A stretch of DNA of 64,000 nt from Haliclystus octoradiatus. Taxonomy: Eukaryota; Cnidaria; Staurozoa; Stauromedusae; Haliclystidae. Within the stretch, counting starts at the first letter, position 1. Every line of letters starts with the position of its first letter. The position numbers were made by a program, and so were the translations under genes. Location of the stretch: assembly GCA_916610825.1 (NCBI GenBank), contig OU744449.1, positions 4,385,743 through 4,449,742 on the forward strand. The letters run 5' to 3'. The notes beneath the pieces were generated by a model. That model was not told the origin of the DNA. It worked only from the letters and a program-made list of their open reading frames with translations, and did not search any database. Shown piece after piece: positions 11,401-44,500 of this stretch.

Positions 11401-12715
11401 TCCTACTTTGAAACGTATCAATATATGAATAGTTGTTGTTGTTGCTAATTTGGTAATTTATTATATCAATTCATCCAGATATAGCCCGGGGGGTAACTTC
11501 TATACTTTTTGTATACGGGGACGTTCAAATATTAAAAGGTACTTTTTTCAAAATCCAGAAAACATTTTTAGGGCTTGCCTTTACCAGACAAGTTTTAAGC
11601 TATATTTTGACACTATTCAATTTCTTGATTTTGTAAAACAAATTTTGCCTATGAATTTTATGTTTTTTCTTTATTTTTGGTTGAATCTGTCATTCTTAAA
11701 AATATATGTGGAGTATCTTTTTATCATGTAAAACAATTTTATGGTCATTCTGCCAAAGTTCCATTTGACCAACCCCTTCGAAGCGCAATGGAAGTTACTC
11801 CCCCTGAGAGATATAGGTTATCTGATAATTACATATAATATATAACCAGCATTTTAGGATAGACTCAAGGATACTTCGTAATCATGAGTCAAAAATATAT
11901 ATGATTATACATCAATAGTATAATCTAGTATAGTTTAAAAGAGAGATATATTAAAATGGTTTTATTTGCCTCCTGCTCGGTAAGGGTTGAACGAATGCTG
12001 GAATCTGAGAATATGAAGAATCTAATATTTTCATGACCATGACGTCATAGTATCATGATTACTACAATAGAATGAGACTAAGGGAACGTTCATATTTGAT
12101 GTCAACCAGCGATGGGGGGAGGGGTTTTGTGTGAAAGTTGACGAGAGGGGGAGAGGGAGAGGAGAATTCCTGTAAATTGGCTGATGTCAATTGTGAATGG
12201 TCCCTTAGAGTTGACAATGTTTTCTGAGAGAGAGTTCCATGGATTGGACAGGTATCTATATAAATTCATTTCAATCTACTCATAAATGAAATTATATTTA
12301 CACTAGTTTAATTATTTTGGGCTTTAATTTCAGGATGGTTTTCAAGATCAATATTGTGGATATTGAAAATTTAGCAAAACCAAAATCTGGGTCATCTGAA
12401 CTTTATCTTGACATACAATTATCACCATTCCGACATCGAACTTATCGAAATCCCGGATTCCGTCGACCGTTTAGACTTGTAGTTAGTAAAAATGTTGACT
12501 TTCGTATCGGACATTCGGATTTAAAAGTACAATACTTATTGATATATTTTTTAAGGTACGATCCATTTTCTAGACTACATGCTGATGGTGAAGTATGTAT
12601 AAAATTAGGCGATCTAGTACGGAATGGTTTATTTGATGAACGAAAGGTGTTTTTACGAAAAGATGTGAGGACTACTAAACAAGAATTTACAGCATTTATA
12701 TTCAGACCACGATAA
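8429..12715 (+). CDS. Synaptotagmin-like membrane protein with a single C2 domain
   Basis: A three-exon gene: 8429-8749 (ATG at 8450), 11287-11393 and 12334-12715. All boundaries are GT/AG and the phases agree (0 then 2), giving 262 aa. Residues 5-24 are a strongly hydrophobic membrane span near the N-terminus. An acidic linker follows, then a C2-type beta-sandwich at about 125-245. Landmarks that match synaptotagmin C2A are the first strand 'QIVLTIQY', then 'FKINIVDIENL', then 'SDL' before 'YFLRYDPFSR' and 'GEVCIKLGDL'. The Ca2+-binding aspartates are mostly absent: loop 1 has Lys-rich 'AKPKSGSSELY' instead of an SDPY motif, and loop 3 keeps only the YD aspartate. I therefore infer a calcium-independent C2. 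The protein ends after one C2, whereas synaptotagmins have two, and no second C2 exon was found downstream. Known synaptotagmins act in membrane traffic; the exact role here cannot be assigned. Expression and the 5' exon are unproven. Confidence 0.75.
8450..8749 (+). CDS. C2 gene exon 1: membrane span and linker
   Basis: Codons 1-100, starting at ATG 8450 after a short 5' untranslated part from the acceptor at 8428. It encodes a signal-anchor with almost no extracellular N-terminus ('MKYYYIILIVIILL...'), then an acidic, probably cytosolic linker. It ends in GTCAAG/gttcgt, phase 0. Reading on without splicing would give a stop 27 bases later, at 8774-8776, so the donor decides the structure. 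Confidence 0.75.
8820..9190 (-). repeat. Interspersed repeat, ACTCC-rich family (intron copy)
   Basis: Reverse-complement copy of the repeat at the start of the window, with 'gactccgactccggctcc' followed by 'aaaatatttcagacaaactc'. It lies within intron 1 of the C2 gene. Confidence 0.65.
9384..9770 (+). mobile_element. Possible Helitron/Helentron-like non-autonomous element
   Basis: It starts 'tctactatataatcgtcg' followed by 'atgtctgtttgt', a start typical of many Helentron-like non-autonomous elements. It ends with a GC-rich hairpin-like 'cccaacggagcgggtt' followed by 'cactagt'. There are no inverted terminal repeats and no target duplication is visible, as expected for that class. No coding capacity. 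The assignment rests on resemblance of the two ends only. Confidence 0.4.
10085..10545 (-). repeat. Interspersed repeat, ACTCC-rich family, with a 95-bp internal duplication
   Basis: Second intron copy of the ACTCC-rich family. A block of 95 bp starting 'taatacaatctgaaactg' occurs at 10281 and again at 10376, nearly identical, so it is a recent tandem duplication inside the element. Confidence 0.7.
11287..11393 (+). CDS. C2 gene exon 2: linker and first C2 strand
   Basis: 107 nt, phase 0 in and phase 2 out, between acceptor 'ttgtgatag' and donor 'cg/gtatgt'. It encodes a basic, proline-rich stretch ('RRAQRIPHLPSPP') and then the first beta strand of the C2 domain ('PQIVLTIQYIKE'). A short GTT repeat at 11263-11281 precedes the acceptor. 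Confidence 0.75.
11485..11808 (+). mobile_element. hAT-type MITE, 'CCCGGGGG' family, copy A
   Basis: A 324-bp element starting 'cccggggggtaacttct' and ending 'ggaagttactccccctgag', so the ends are inverted. It is flanked by the 8-base duplication agatatag (11477-11484 and 11809-11816). An 8-bp duplication is the hallmark of hAT transposition. It sits in intron 2 of the C2 gene. Other copies are at 59604-59859, 62604-62918 and 63326-63647. Confidence 0.85.
12334..12715 (+). CDS. C2 gene exon 3: body of the C2 domain and stop
   Basis: 382 nt from acceptor 'taatttcag' to TAA at 12713-12715. It encodes residues 136-262, which hold most of the C2 fold, including a basic run ('PFRHRTYRNPGFRRPFR') in the position of the polybasic strand that binds acidic lipids in C2 domains. 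A possible internal donor at 'ttttttaag/gtacg' is not used in this model because it would remove the conserved YD strand. Confidence 0.75.
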
Positions 12716-12789
12716 TTGTAAAATCTTATAAGACCAATGCACTGCGATTTAACAAACTATAGAGGGTCGTTGCTATATCAGGAGTAACG

Positions 12790-13149
12790 CAAGGACATTT
12801 TATGACATTTATATGGCTGCTTGCATTAAATTAAATTCTGCTTCAGTCAATTTTCAAAATTCTTTTTGCATCTGGTACCTTTGTACATTAACTTCAAATA
12901 TATTAAGCTTAAAATGAAAATTGAATTTTATTCGACTTTTATATTGTACTTGACGGTAAAATTATTGTCTGACAAACATTTGTTGCAATAAATGTTTTAT
13001 TTTTCATTTTATTTAAATGCTCGCTGTAGATTTGTAGTTAATGTACAACGGGGTACAAGATGCAAAAAGAATTTTGAAAATCAGTTGAAATATAATTTAA
13101 TTAATACAAATGAAAGCAGCAACATTTAAAAAGTCATAAAATGGCCTTG
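12790..13149. repeat. Foldback element in the 3' untranslated region of the C2 gene
   Basis: Arms of about 110 bp (12790-12898 and 13035-13149) are inverted copies. For example, 'caaggacattttatgac' faces 'gtcataaaatggccttg', and 'ttttgcatctggtacctttg' faces 'gggtacaagatgcaaaa'. The loop region holds the only good AATAAA after the stop codon (12987-12992). Confidence 0.8.
12987..12992 (+). terminator. Candidate polyadenylation signal AATAAA of the C2 gene
   Basis: The AATAAA hexamer lies 272 bases after the stop codon, inside the loop of the foldback element. Transcript data would be needed to show use. Confidence 0.45.
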
Positions 13150-15106
13150 AGACACATTACAGACAAATATATTGGTTATTTGTATCGGTTATTTGTACAT
13201 AACATATAGTTTATACTCGACAGTAGTTTCATAATGCACCAAATAATTAAATAACAGAACAAACAAAAGAAAAATATCAAACGTTTGTTTGCAATAAATC
13301 ATTCCAATTAGTCAAACATTTATATATCGTAATCAAATTTATTAGTTTTGAAAAATTCTATACTCTTTAGAACAGAAAATTAATTGTAAATAATTACAAT
13401 CGAAACAAATTAGAACAATATATATTTGAGTAGTTTATAATAAACATTTATTTAATCTAATTTATCATTCATATGTAAACTTCTTCTATGTAGAGTAAAT
13501 AAATTATTTATTTTCATATATTTATAGATATTGTACTAGTATGATTTATCGAGCGAAACAAAATCAGTTCGTGAAATGAATTTTTCTATCGATGCGCAAA
13601 GCAAAGGGATAAAATAACAGAGCCCGTTAGGTACAACTATTTGCAATGATTTATCAGAGGATTTGTTGTTTGATTCATTCGATTTTGAAAAAGAAAGTCG
13701 CGAACAAGCACGGCAAACACACATATACACCAAGGCATTCGCATTTATAGGTATAGATTGGAGTTTATCTGATTTATTTGAGTATTTTTAGTACAGTATT
13801 TCCTTCTAGTTTTGCCTGCATACTTCGGGCTATTGTGGCATACGGTTAGACTTATTAGACCCACCTAGGGTCCCGCCCAGGTCATACTGGATGGATGGTC
13901 CTGTAAGTATCCTCACCTCACTCGAGCAAGTACAGGCTACCTTTGACGACCTCCGATTTGGTTTTGGAGCCAGATTCCGCAGAAAAGTGATGGAATTCAG
14001 AGTAAAGTATTTTTATTGGCGGTAGCGCCGAATTTACGTATATAATTTTCAACAAATTTGAATAAGTATACGATAATAAGTTCCACTTCTCTGTATTACT
14101 CAGCCAAAAAGCTCAGCAGATTATTAGAGGACGCGGGCTCGTAGGCCTCGTATCAAAATGTAACATGTAGTGAAATGCGGGGGAGAAACGTAATAATTCA
14201 AGTTATTATTCCAAGGCTATTACCCCCATTTACTTGTCAATACTCGATATACTACTTCAACACGTGCTTCCAAATAGACACGTGTCGTGCGTGTATAAAG
14301 GTATGCCAGTATAAATGATGATGCATCGCTGGCACAAGGTCATGACCATTATTATAGATCTCTTCATCTGATCTGCCACCCAATGGCGATATTTCGATTG
14401 TCTGCCATCCATTATATAACAGTACGTAAATGGGGCTGATCGATGATTCATATCCAGACAAATTTCCCTTTCACAGATTGTCTTGTTCGTGACTTCATTG
14501 TTTTGATACAATCAAGAATATCTGGGTTTAACCAAAAACCTTATTAGCATTGTACAAATTTGTATAGAAACTATAGATATGCTATGATTTCACAAACGTT
14601 TTGAAATTTGGTATGTATGTTATAATTGAAAAATAAAAATATTTGAAAGTTTCACACTTGGCTACTATGTTATCAAGAATAATTAGGATAAAAAGTATTC
14701 AAAATGATATTTCAAAGAAGGTCTTACGTCAACGTTATTGATGCCTATCTTGTAAAGTCCGCACCCCCTAATATCAACTACTCTGAAATTACGATAACGG
14801 TGCTATTGTTCACCATTCGACCGCAGGCATTCAATTCTATTTAATTGATAAACAATAGAAATCGTTCAATCGATCATAACGATTGGTTAAATACAAATCA
14901 CGTGACTATATGCCTGCCACTCAACTTGAAACGGCGCAAAGTGAGTCACTTCGTACAAATGTCAACATGGAGCATTAAAGAGAAGGAAAGTTGTACTTCT
15001 TTATTCTCTTTTTTATACAAATCCGAATGGCGTTATAATGTATTGAAGAAAATAGTTCAATAGCTTGGTATTCCTGTTTTTCATCTATTTTATTTTTATC
15101 TGAGTA
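13150..15106. other. Intergenic region upstream of PAR-3
   Basis: No exon recognised. The last few hundred bases (about 14750-15106) must hold the PAR-3 promoter or a first untranslated exon. No TATA box or other core element stands out, and a pyrimidine-rich run ending in 'ctgag' just before the ATG could be a splice acceptor. Confidence 0.4.
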
Positions 15107-37741
<22,635 letters not shown>

Positions 37742-40132
37742 ACAAGGCAAACAAACAAACCAGTAAGAAGTTTATTTATATTGGAATTAAAGAGAGAAAA
37801 TTTTGAAGTACAAATTATATGTACATATAAATCGTGTGACATCGGAAAGTTAGTTACTATAGTTACTATAGTTGTTCAAAAACCGGCACTATCACCCCGG
37901 GGATTAAGATTGTATCCGACGGAATTAAGTATGGAAATGATGTAAGATTTCATAAATATTCAGTTAAACCGATAGATTGTTGCTTTCACCACGGAAAACT
38001 ATGTGAGGGTTTAAAAAAAATTCTATCAGTAATCACAGTTACAATTTCTTACTCCGAGAATGGTAGTCCGGTTTTCGATTGACTTGGCAATATGGAATGT
38101 ATATTTTTCACACGATAAGAATTCTGTAGATTGTATATTATAAGTTGAGATTAAATAATATTTGAAAATGAATATACATTTAAAGTAGAAGAAGAATTAT
38201 AAATATCTGAACATATTATTGTTTATAAAATACGATTGGATATATTTTCATATTACCGTGAAATATTTTTGCATTTGGTAAAATTATTGTCAATTTGAGA
38301 AAGAAAACCGTTAATGATAAAAACCTCTATAGACTCATCAAGTGTTTCTATTTCAACACGTATCTGCACGACTTTACATATTATTAGGCAACTTGCTTCA
38401 GAAATCTCCAATCTTTCTTAATAACTATTCCTTATTATTCAAATACCAAATAGATATAGAATTTAAATTTTCCCTAAATGTTTTTACAAATATCAAGTAA
38501 TTCAAGGAATATACGATCTTGGGATTATTTGAAAAAAACAGCAGAAACACCATTAAAAAGGTTGGGAAACACAAATATTCACTTTCTTATGCCCTATAAA
38601 CGAATCTGAATATTGAACTTTCTTAGCAATTAGGTTAGTTGAGTACTACTTTCTTATAAAAAAAACATGTCTATAAATACCATTAATGTGTTTTTCATGT
38701 AAATATTTTAATACTTATTGCTCTGATGACTACATATAGGGAATAAGTATAATATATAAGCAAGAGCCTCTATCCCGTGTTCCGCTCCATGATACTGAGA
38801 GTCGCTGTACTCGTAATGGAGTTCTGACGTAATGCACGCATGATAACTGTGTTGACTAAAATATATATGAATGCCACAGAAAAAGGTATAACTCTGCAAG
38901 ACATATCTAGGAAGAATATAACTTATTTTGACGATACTTAATAATAATAATTTACTTTCTTAGGCCTATGTAATACATACAAATAAGAGTATTGAACTTG
39001 GTTAACAATTTGGGAAGCTCAGAACTACTATCATGTAAAGCACTTTCTATCAACAACAAAAAACAGGAATAAAATAAAATGGCTCCTCCTTCGTAAAATG
39101 GAGATATAATGTAACCATGGTTGTTTATAATTATATAACTGTCAGCCTTGTACAACTAGATGGAAATAGCGTAAGCATTCTGTAGCCCTGGCTAAACAAA
39201 GTGGTTTTATGACCGTTATATACAGGGAATTATGGGCCAATTTATAATAAACGAATTCCGCTAGTAACGAATTACTAAACTAGAGAATTTTACCCTAAAA
39301 CAGAGCCAAGTGGTTGCCAGTATTTATAGGCAGTATCGCTGCGAAATGAAAGTGGACTTTTGAAGACCAGTGTTTCCATAAATCTCTGTTTAGACGACAA
39401 AAAGATCCGGATTTTGCAAAGTCTGTTTTGAGAAACCCGGGTTTCCTATCCATACTTTCAGAAGTCCTGATAGACTCTCTAAGCGGACTAGCTTCCACTC
39501 GGGTTTCCTGTTTACGTCTAGACGCGAGGGCGATCCGGACTAAAATTCACCCGGGTTTCGTAAATCCACTTGTCGTGTAAACGCAGCCTTGGTAGAATAT
39601 TGTATAGATATCTTCTTATCTTGCTGATGTTACGCAAATGTAAAAAAAAACTGTCATAGTCAACTGTTAGTGAGGGTGCAAACTCTCCTTTGTTCTTGCC
39701 TGTCATTTTTTGGCAAATAAATGAATAGTGGTGGGTCCGATCCATCGATTAACTGATGATGTTTCTTGAATCCATTATGAAATTGTGAATCGATAAATCG
39801 TAAAAAAAACTTTGGTAACCCGCTGATGACCTTCCAGCCCTCGAGTCAAAAAAGATCATGATTTTACCGAAAAAATAGGTCACGAAAATTGTTAACAAAT
39901 TCAGTATTTCAAAACCAAAAGGAATGAATCGTACTTAACCTCTTGACTGGCTCCAAGTCCCGCTTACTTTGATGTGCCGAGGTTTGATGGTTGGTACTTA
40001 CCAACATATCAAAATCGTCATAACAATAAGTTAATACATTTATTTCACCCATTCAGGGTAGACTTTTAGTTGGCACTTAAGGTTACATTCAGACTATTTA
40101 CATATATATTGTTGATAAAAATAAGAAAAGAG

Positions 40133-40195
<63 letters not shown>

Positions 40196-41126
40196 TCTAT
40201 TTATTTATTTATTTAACTATTCAATTCAATTATTCAATTCATAACAATAAGTGAGACCTGGAGTAAGTCAAACTAACCTCACGCAATAACATTATTTTGT
40301 GCGATAGCTGTAGTGGTAATTGTAGAAGACCTTAAATATATCGAATTGAATCAAGCAGCTGGTTAAATTAATTAATTAAAACAGAGTATTGTGTCTGGTA
40401 AGCAACAAAAGAGAACAACATTATAGAAAATTGATGTATAATACTTTGAAATTATGTCCCCGCCATAAAAATGTTTTTGTTGTGATTAAAAATGATTTTT
40501 ATCATACATAATTAAAATAAATATTCATTTGATATTCATTTAAGGCAATTTAATGTGATTTTTTGAAGTAAAAATAGATACAAATTATATGTCCGTATAA
40601 TAGGCATGCGTGGATGTGTGTGTGTATGTATGTGTTTATATATTGTATAGATTTTTCACACCCATGATAGATAGAATAGATAATTTAAAAGTAACAATTG
40701 ATCAAAGAAACTATTGCTAATATATATTCTGTGTTTGTCATATTCATACAACATTTCGAAATTATATACATTAAATGTTATTATCAGATATACTATCGCC
40801 GAGCAAATCAAATAATTGACATTTCTGTAAAAAAAATCGAAACGTTGTAGACATTACATCAAATTTTTTGGCAATAAATTCTGTTATCCGAACGAAACAG
40901 AAACAACTATATATATAATAATTGAATACTGTTATGATCTATATTATTTTGTATGGATGTGATGTTATTTCTATATATATATATATATATATACAAAAAA
41001 GTCCAGCAATAACGATTCCGTCTTTAACATTATTCTGTCAGTTTAAACGGTACTTCCCTTAAACAACGGATTCTACCAAAGGATACCGTTATTGCTGAAT
41101 TTAAACTGTATGTATTTATATACAAA
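37742..41126. other. Intergenic region between convergent PAR-3 and THAP genes
   Basis: No exon recognised. It holds a diverged repeat at about 39340-39600 with 'ccgggtttc' words and 'gtgtaaacgcagcc', a two-part repeat with a SINE-like insertion (39950-40270), and the 3' ends of both genes. A 36-bp word, 'gcaagagcctctatcccgtg' and onward at 38760, recurs at 60760. Confidence 0.5.
40031..40239 (+). mobile_element. SINE-like insertion with (TTTA)n, in a copy of the window-start repeat
   Basis: 209 bp containing a run of about 20 TTTA units (40134-40214). It is flanked by the 12-base direct repeat cataacaataag (40019-40030 and 40240-40251). The host repeat is the unit also found at 128-240, where the same point has no insertion. 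That gives an 'empty site' and shows this was an insertion with target duplication. A retroposed SINE is the likely source; no internal promoter box was identified. Confidence 0.7.
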
Positions 41127-41590
41127 TCAACTCCCTCCACTCTTATAAGAATCAGTCGAACTCGATGAACTTTGTGGATTTGAAAACAAATCATCATCCA
41201 CTGGTGATAACCGAGTTCTAAATGAAGTAGGCGAAATAGTTTGTCTTCTTTCAGCAAATGTTTGTAATCGATTAATATAATGTTGTTGTTCAGTTAATTG
41301 ATTCTTTAATTCAGAGACAATACGATCCAAACTATTAATTCGTTGCTTTAATGTAATATTTTCTTCAACTACTTGATTTCGTTGTTGATTCTTACCATCT
41401 TGCATATAAATATCTGATGATACAATGTGTCTGTTATTATGAATGTTATTTGAAAAAACATCTTCATGTGAATTCATAGAATTCATAATTGCCATGTGAT
41501 TGTTTCGTGACGATGACATCGTTGAACACACTTCTTCTTTGGTATCATAACTTTTTTCTTTTTTAATAATTGGTATATCTGAGCCATTTG
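41127..41590 (-). CDS. THAP gene exon 3: coiled coil and stop
   Basis: 464 nt, entered in phase 1 from acceptor 'atattcatag'. It encodes residues 253-406 with the coiled coil and a Ser-rich tail ('SSSSSTDSYKSGGS'). Confidence 0.82.
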
Positions 41591-44500
41591 CTATGAATAT
41601 AAGGAAATAATCGATTAGAACGAATATATTTCATGACACAGGACGGACCACTCAAGAAATGAAGTCAAGCATCCAAAGCCAGAGAGCCACAAGGCCCCTA
41701 ATAGCTAGCTAGGTAGCAATACATAAAGTTAAAAGAAACTCAGGAAAAGGTAAAGCATTCGCCTCGAAAGCTCGTTCTTTCAACACTTCGTAAATAGGAA
41801 TACAAACATTTTCAAGCGTGTGGTAACCATGTGGTAGCCCGTTTCTAAAATAAAGCAGGTTTCACGTCAATGTTTATCCTAGAATTCATTGACACATAAA
41901 CCAACCAAGAAACAGTTCTGCGTTTGGGAAAATGCAGCTTTCCAAAAAAAAGTTATGGACTGACAGAAGCGTTCGTAAACAATGACGCACTGTATCTTGA
42001 AACTATTCCCAAACAAACAAGCATGTATGATTAAAGAGTCGCGACAGACATCTTGAAATATGTATTATGTAATAATTGACAAGTTTAAAAAAGTCGATTA
42101 TATATTTTGAATCAATATTCAATAATAGACCGAAATCAAGGATATCTGCATTAAATTTAATGAGTTTCGATACGAAAATAATAGTATCTAGAATTTCACG
42201 CAAGGGTACAGGAACAGTCTGAAACTTTTGAATCAGATGCCATTCTGAAAAATAAAGTCAAATAATGTATACCAGTTGTCGGTGTATATAGTTGTTATTT
42301 AGCTCGATTCGAGGCAATATCAGCAGTACCACTTTCAGCTTAACTTAACATTCCGCAAACATATTTCGGTTTGTTTCATAATTTTTTTTAATAGAGCACC
42401 AATTATGAATACCGGGACGCTTTTGAAAAGAAAATACATTTTGATTGAAAAACTACGTCATACGGGATCTATATAGAGATTTGTTATATAATCATAATAA
42501 TAAAAGTCATGTTATGTAATTTTAATAAGTATAAATTATTTATCAGAATCTTCTTGGTGATAAGTTTGGTACAAAATATCAACACAACTAAGTTTACACA
42601 ACTTTTCGACTGATTGACTTCAGCCATTCTCAAGTGAATGATTTTTATTATTAATTAAGATATATATATATAAAGTAATTGTGTGGGCAAAACATCAATT
42701 TGAGTGCTCAATGCTAAAAGCAGAGCAATATAAATAGTAGATCAAAGATCACGAGTTTATTCCGTTACTCTGAGTTTCGCGTAAAGACGCTCTTCAGACG
42801 GTTTTATTAAAATTTTAATAAAACCGTCTGAAGAGCGTCTTTACGCGAAACTCAGATTAACGGAATAAACTCGTGATCTTTGATCTACTATTTATATATA
42901 TATATATATGTATATATATATAAATTGTTTGTCCCTTGAGGGTAAAGTTACATCATGAAGAATATTTACGGTATGAGATCGATATCAGTGACAACAGTAA
43001 CTATGGTAACTAGCCTATAGAATTATTTAGGATCCTTAGAGGAAATGCTATATCGTGAAATGCATGCAGATATTTGAAAACTGTGGCCCGGATGGAAACG
43101 CCTTGAGCGTTTAATGTTGGTTTCAGTTCTCGAATTGCCAGCATTTCATTCACGAGACATTTGAATATATTTTTGCACTTTTTATGATTTTAAGATGTTT
43201 TTCAAATGTTGAGCGTTTTACTTTTAAAAATAATATAAATTATTTGTAGTATATTTGTCCTATGTTAGATGTCAATGATCATTATACTTATATTAGAAGA
43301 CATCAATTTATTAAAGAAAACGCGTATAATGCCCTACCAACGTACTGGGACATTTGACATTCGATGATTGTGTCAATGATTTAGGTCCCCGAAGGTGTGG
43401 CAGGGAATATTCTTTGTAATACTCTTGACGGGGAAACTACAATTTTTAATTGTCGGGAAAATTGTTGGTACAAGCATTTTACAGCAGTTTTTTATATCAT
43501 TTCCACAAAAAGTTCTTTCCGTAGGGAAATCCTTGTAAGCCACTCGCGAATCCCTATCCCTTTAGAGTCAAACGTTCTACAAGCTGAAAATTTTACGAAA
43601 CTTACGTAATAAATCGTCAACATTATGAATCGTTACGTAATTGACTATTTATCAGATGCAAAGCCGGATGCAAAGAAGATCGCATAGCCTAGCTGTCGCA
43701 TAGGTCACACAAATATCTATTTTCTTGCGTCACCTAAAACATATATAGTACCATCAAAATAACAATACGATCACGATGAAAATCACTACACTGACAGTCA
43801 CGGCCGTTAATCCTGAGGGGTGGGATAGGGGTGCGACACCTCACAAATGGTTTGGGTATCGGTGGAAAAACTTAACCTTAACCTAAGGCAGAAATTCATT
43901 TTCTTCAGTACAGTAGTGGCATTTATACAAAACGTCGACATGAAATATGTATTATTTGTAGAAAATTTATAGGGGGATTAAAACCAAGAACGGGTAAATT
44001 AATAATATTTGGAAAAATTTGACTTTTAGAAAAACGCAAATACTACGTTGAGTTCTAGATTATTCTTGGAATGGTATAAAATGTTCAAAATTCACTCTAT
44101 TAACAGCAGACTTAGAATATGTTTTCTTGAAAATGAGTTATTCGGAATTGGCAATAACCGATTGGCCATTACACACCCCTAAACCAAGCAGCCTTAACAT
44201 ACTATTTTCCTGTTTATTATAACGAAATAGAATCGCATTACACTCTTTAACAAAGGAAACCATTGCAAATGCCAGATGAACATTGCAAATTTGTGGTATC
44301 AATTATATTGTTCTGCACAACACAGAATGTATTGTTCATTTAAGTTTAATTTGGCATTACGACAGCCACATCGACAACAGTAGACACAACCGCTGCCAAA
44401 TATTTCGCAAGGTCATTAGGGGGTCTATTAAATCACATTAAAAAAAACATGCGGGTATATTTGCCTTTCACAATAAATGCATGACCCGTACATTATTTTC

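Larger units (their letters stand above)
42729..42896. repeat. 168-bp near-perfect palindrome carrying hammerhead ribozymes on both strands
   Basis: Two 84-base arms meet at 42812/42813 in 'attaaaattttaat' with no spacer. I see one mismatch between the arms. It lies in the large intron of the THAP gene and is followed by a TA-rich microsatellite. Each arm holds a hammerhead-like motif, described separately. Confidence 0.9.

Noticed and set aside
42729-42896. A bacterial-style terminator or a microRNA hairpin
   Set aside because: The arms are too long and perfect for a microRNA, and the hammerhead core explains the conserved positions better.
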